Source of the DNA: Ptiloglossa arizonensis
Lineage: Eukaryota > Arthropoda > Insecta > Hymenoptera > Colletidae
DNA: 64,000 nucleotides
Direction of reading: 5' to 3'
Assembly: GCF_051014685.1 (NCBI RefSeq)
Contig: NW_027478723.1
Coordinates: 248,001 to 312,000, forward strand
Shown here: positions 60,903 to 64,000 of the stretch, in pieces
Layout: every line of letters begins with the position of its first letter
Position numbering within the stretch: position 1 is the stretch's first letter
Notes under the pieces: model-generated
The model's input: the letters and a program-made list of their open reading frames with translations, nothing else
The model's database searches: none
What the model was told of the DNA's origin: nothing
Position numbers and translations under genes: made by a program

Positions 60903-63900
60903 CTCGCCCGATTACAACGGTAGGTGTAGTTTTCCCCTAGGCCGTTCCAGTTATTCATTTCGAGCATCAGACCTGCGAAAATTTTGAGTCTCTCAAGCGT
61001 TTCTTACCTCCAAACTGCCATATCTCGCGAACGGATTGACAATCCGCAAAATTTCTGTTGCTTCTGAAAGTAGAAATTCGCCTGATTACAACGGTATGCG
61101 CACTTTTCCCCTAGGCCGTTCTAGTTATTCGTATCGAGCATCAGAAATGCGAAAATTTTGAGTTTCTCAAGCGTTTCTTATCTCCAAACTGCCATATCTC
61201 GCGAACGGATTGATCAATCCGCAAAATTTCTGTTGCATCTGAAAGTAGAAACTCGCCCGATTACAACGGGGGGTGTAGTTTTCCCCTAGGCCGTTCCAGT
61301 TATTCATTTCGAGCATCAGAACTGCGAAAATTTTGAGTTTCTGAAGCGTTTCTTACCTCCAAACTGCCATATCTCTCGAACGGATTGACCAATCCGCAAA
61401 ATTTCTGTTGCATCTGAAAGTAGAAACTCTCCCGATTACAACGGTATGCGTACTTCTCCCCTAGGCCGTTCTAGTCATTCGTTTCGAGCATCAGAACTGC
61501 GAAAATTTTGAGTTTCTCAAGCGTTTCTTATCTCCAAACAGCCATATCTCGCGAAAGGATTGATCAATCCGCAAAATTTCTGTTGCATCTGAAAGTAGAA
61601 ACTCGCCAGATTACAACGGGAGGTGTAGTTTTCCCCTAGGCCGTTCCAGTTATTCATTTCGAGCATCAGAACTGCGAAAATTTTGAGTTTCTGAAGCGTT
61701 TCTTACCTCCAAACTGCCATATCTCGCGAACGGATTGACCAATCCGCAAAATTTCTGTTGCATCTGAAAGTAGAAACTCTCCCGATTACAACGGTATGCG
61801 TACTTCTCCCCTAGGCCGTTCTAGTCATTCGTTTCGAGCATCAGAACTGCGAAAATTTTGAGTTTCTCAAGCGTTTCTTACCTCCAAACTGCCATATCTC
61901 GCGAACGGATTGACAATCCGCAAAATTTCTGTTGCTTCTGAAAGTAGAAACTCGCCTGATTACAACGGTATGCGCACTTTTCCCCTAGGCCGTTCTAGTT
62001 ATTCGTATCGAGCATCAGAAATGCGAAAATTTTGAGTTTCTCAAGCGTTTCTTATCTCCAAACTGCCATATCTCGCGAACGGATTGATCAATCCGCAAAA
62101 TTTCTGTTGCATCTGAAAGTAGAAACTCGCCCGATTACAACGGGAGGTGTAGTTTTCCCCTAGGCCGTTCCAGTTATTCATTTCGAGCATCAGAACTGCG
62201 AAAATTTTGAGTTTCTGAAGCGTTTCTTACCTCCAAACTGCCATATCTCGCGAACGGATTGACCAATCCGCAAAATTTCTGTTGCATCTGAAAGTGGAAA
62301 CTCTCCCGATTACAACGGTATGCGTACTTCTCCCCTAGGCCGTTCTAGTCATTCGTTTCGAGCATCAGAACTGCGAAAATTTTGAGTTTCTCAAGCGTTT
62401 CTTATCTCCAAACTGCCATATCTCGCGAACGGATTGATCAATCCGCAAAATTTCTGTTGCATCTGAAAGTAGAAACTCGCCCGATTACAAAGGTAGGTGT
62501 AGTTTTCCCCTAGGCCGTTCCAGTTATTCATTTCGAGCATCAGAACTGCGAAAATTTTGAGTTTCTGAAGCGTTTCTTACCTCCAAACTGCCATATCTCT
62601 CGAACGGATTGACCAATCCGCAAAATTTCTGTTGCATCTGAAAGTAGAAACTCTCCCGATTACAACGGTATGCGTACTTCTCCCCTAGGCCGTTCTAGTC
62701 ATTCGTTTCGAGCATCAGAACTGCGAAAATTCTGAGTTTCTCAAGCGTTTCTTATCTCCAAACAGCCATATCTCGCGAAAGGATTGATCAATCCGCAAAA
62801 TTTCTGTTGCATCTGAAAGTAGAAACTCGCCCGATTACAACGGTAGGTGTAGTTTTCCCCTAGGCCGTTCCAGTTATTCATTTCGAGCATCAGACCTGCG
62901 AAAATTTTGAGTCTCTCAAGCGTTTCTTACCTCCAAACTGCCATATCTCGCGAACGGATTGACAATCCGCAAAATTTCTGTTGCTTCTGAAAGTAGAAAT
63001 TCGCCTGATTACAACGGTATGCGCACTTTTCCCCTAGGCCGTTCTAGTTATTCGTATCGAGCATCAGAAATGCGAAAATTTTGAGTTTCTCAAGCGTTTC
63101 TTATCTCCAAACTGCCATATCTCGCGAACGGATTGATCAATCCGCAAAATTTCTGTTGCATCTGAAAGTAGAAACTCGCCCGATTACAACGGGAGGTGTA
63201 GTTTTCCGCTAGGCCGTTCCAGTTATTCATTTCGAGCATCAGAACTGCGAAAATTTTGAGTTTCTGAAGCGTTTCTTACCTCCAAACTGCCATATCTCTC
63301 GAACGGATTGACCAATCCGCAAAATTTCTGTTGCATCTGAAAGTAGAAACTCTCCCGATTACAACGGTATGCGTACTTCTCCCCTAGGCCGTTCTAGTCA
63401 TTCGTTTCGAGCATCAGAACTGCGAAAATTTTGTGTTTCTCAAGCGTTTCTTATCTCCAAACAGCCATATCTCGCGAAAGGATTGATCAATCCGCAAAAT
63501 TTCTGTTGCATCTGAAAGTAGAAACTCGCCAGATTACAACGGGAGGTGTAGTTTTCCCCTAGGCCGTTCCAGTTATTCATTTCGAGCATCAGAACTGCGA
63601 AAATTTTGAGTTTCTGAAGCGTTTCTTACCTCCAAACTGCCATATCTCGCGAACGGATTGACCAATCCGCAAAATTTCTGTTGCATCTGAAAGTAGAAAC
63701 TCTCCCGATTACAACGGTATGCGTACTTCTCCCCTAGGCCGTTCTAGTCATTCGTTTCGAGCATCAGAACTGCGAAAATTTTGAGTTTCTCAAGCGTTTC
63801 TTACCTCCAAACTGCCATATCTCGCGAACGGATTGACAATCGGCAAAATTTCTGTTGCTTCTGAAAGTAGAAACTCGCCTGATTACAACGGTATGCGCAC

Positions 63901-64000
63901 TTTTCCCCTAGGCCGTTCTAGTTATTCGTATCGAGCATCAGAAATGCGAAAATTTTGAGTTTCTCAAGCGTTTCTTATCTCCAAACTGCCATATCTCGCG
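60203..64000. repeat. 11-mer higher-order repeat, 1923 bp, about two copies
   Basis: Unit 1 is 60203-62125. Unit 2 starts at 62126 and is cut by the window edge about 48 bp short of complete. Shared marks 1923 bp apart are 'cagacctgcg' (60968 and 62891), 'attacaaaggtagg', 'aaaattctgag', 'cgcgaaagg', 'agaaattcgcctg' and 'ctcgccagatt' (near 61603 and 63526). The length is 11 x 175 - 2, explained by two gacaatcc monomers per unit. Confidence 0.92.

Larger units (their letters stand above)
1..64000. repeat. 175-bp tandem satellite array, whole window
   Basis: Every position belongs to a head-to-tail repeat of 175 bp. Monomer starts, taken at the 'ctcgcccgat' box, fall at 1, 176, 351 and so on, and I followed them to 63874. 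There are about 365 full monomers and one partial at the right edge. All copies have the same orientation. I saw no inserted transposon, no unique spacer and no inversion. Invariant or nearly invariant boxes are 'gattacaacgg', 'cccctagg', 'attttgagt', 'ccaaactgccatatct', 'gcaaaatttctgtt' and 'tgaaagtagaaa'. Both window edges lie inside the array, so its true length is unknown. A nucleosome-sized unit with higher-order repeats is typical of eukaryotic centromeric or pericentromeric satellites; the centromere assignment is inference. I do not recognise the family. No 300-base stretch holds anything other than this repeat. Confidence 0.99.
58627..64000. repeat. Lineage 2 (D/E/F/G) block to the window end
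   Basis: It is lineage 2 monomers only, dominated by alternating E and F, with G (gacaatcc near 61036, 61911, 62959 and 63833) and D at intervals. The first 700 bp (58627 to about 59327) contain 'ggatggatc', 'gtttctcctagcg' and 'attacaaagg', relating them to the 24-mer start near 44640-45180. The array continues past the right edge. Confidence 0.9.

Noticed and set aside
1..64000. CRISPR array
   Set aside because: The repeats are 175 bp and contiguous. There are no short direct repeats separated by unique spacers and no cas genes.
1..64000. Primate alpha satellite (171 bp) or another named satellite family
   Set aside because: The unit is 175 bp and I recognise none of the alpha-satellite sequence boxes. 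I could not match it to any family I know, so no name is given.
1..64000. Transposable element, rDNA, tRNA, telomere repeat or gene island in the array
   Set aside because: No terminal repeats, target duplications, polymerase or transposase frames, cloverleaf boxes or telomere-type short repeats were seen. The monomer register is unbroken from end to end.
1..64000. Promoters, terminators or ribosome binding sites from AT boxes and small dyads
   Set aside because: The AT boxes and hairpins occur in every monomer and serve no adjacent gene. A hairpin followed by T-rich sequence here is part of the repeat, not a terminator.

Overview
The whole 64 kb window is one uninterrupted tandem satellite array. 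I find no gene, RNA gene, transposon or unique sequence on either strand. The unit is 175 bp, about 365 full head-to-tail copies plus a partial last one, all in the same orientation. A representative monomer (8751-8925) is 44.6% GC by hand count and carries 13 CpG where about 8 are expected from its composition. A nucleosome-sized (175 bp) unit with multi-monomer higher-order repeats (HORs) in a megabase-style array points to eukaryotic centromeric or pericentromeric heterochromatin. I do not recognise the family and cannot name the organism. It is not alpha satellite. The lack of CpG decay argues against long-term heavy CpG methylation.

Two monomer lineages alternate. Lineage 1 (types A, B, C) has the signatures 'gtactag...catcaaaaatgcg...gcgttagtt...attaaccaattcg' (A), 'ttcttgttattcg...gcgaatatttt' (B) and 'taggtgtag...cctttctag...ttctgaag' (C). 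It fills 1-25200, 30978 to about 34390, and 51450-56177, with short patches at 37278-37802, 39377-40076, 43576-44275, 47775-48474 and 57927-58626. Lineage 2 (types D, E, F, G) has 'tatcgagcatcagaaatg...gattgatcaatcc' (D), 'gggaggtgtag...ccagttattcatt...tctctcgaac' (E), 'tgcgtacttct...tagtcattcg...aaacagcc' (F) and 'gagtctctcaag...gattgacaatcc' (G). It fills the rest.

On top of this lies a patchwork of HORs whose period changes along the array: 14-mer (2450 bp), 17-mer (2975), 10-mer (1750), 15-monomer block copied 4200 bp away, 20-mer (3500), 9-mer (1575), 13-mer (2277), 12-mer (2099), 24-mer (4199, three copies, the most homogeneous), 5-mer (875), E-F dimer (350, five copies) and 11-mer (1923). 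The non-multiples of 175 are fully explained by two recurrent single-base indels. The layout reads as a history of repeated in-register unequal exchange or amplification plus single-monomer conversion.

The most functionally suggestive element is a short dyad in each monomer (a 7-bp inverted repeat around a 1-2 base spacer, or a perfect 16-bp palindrome). It is kept through base changes and even through a one-base deletion. Open reading frames of up to 107 codons occur only as by-products of the repeat and are rejected as genes.
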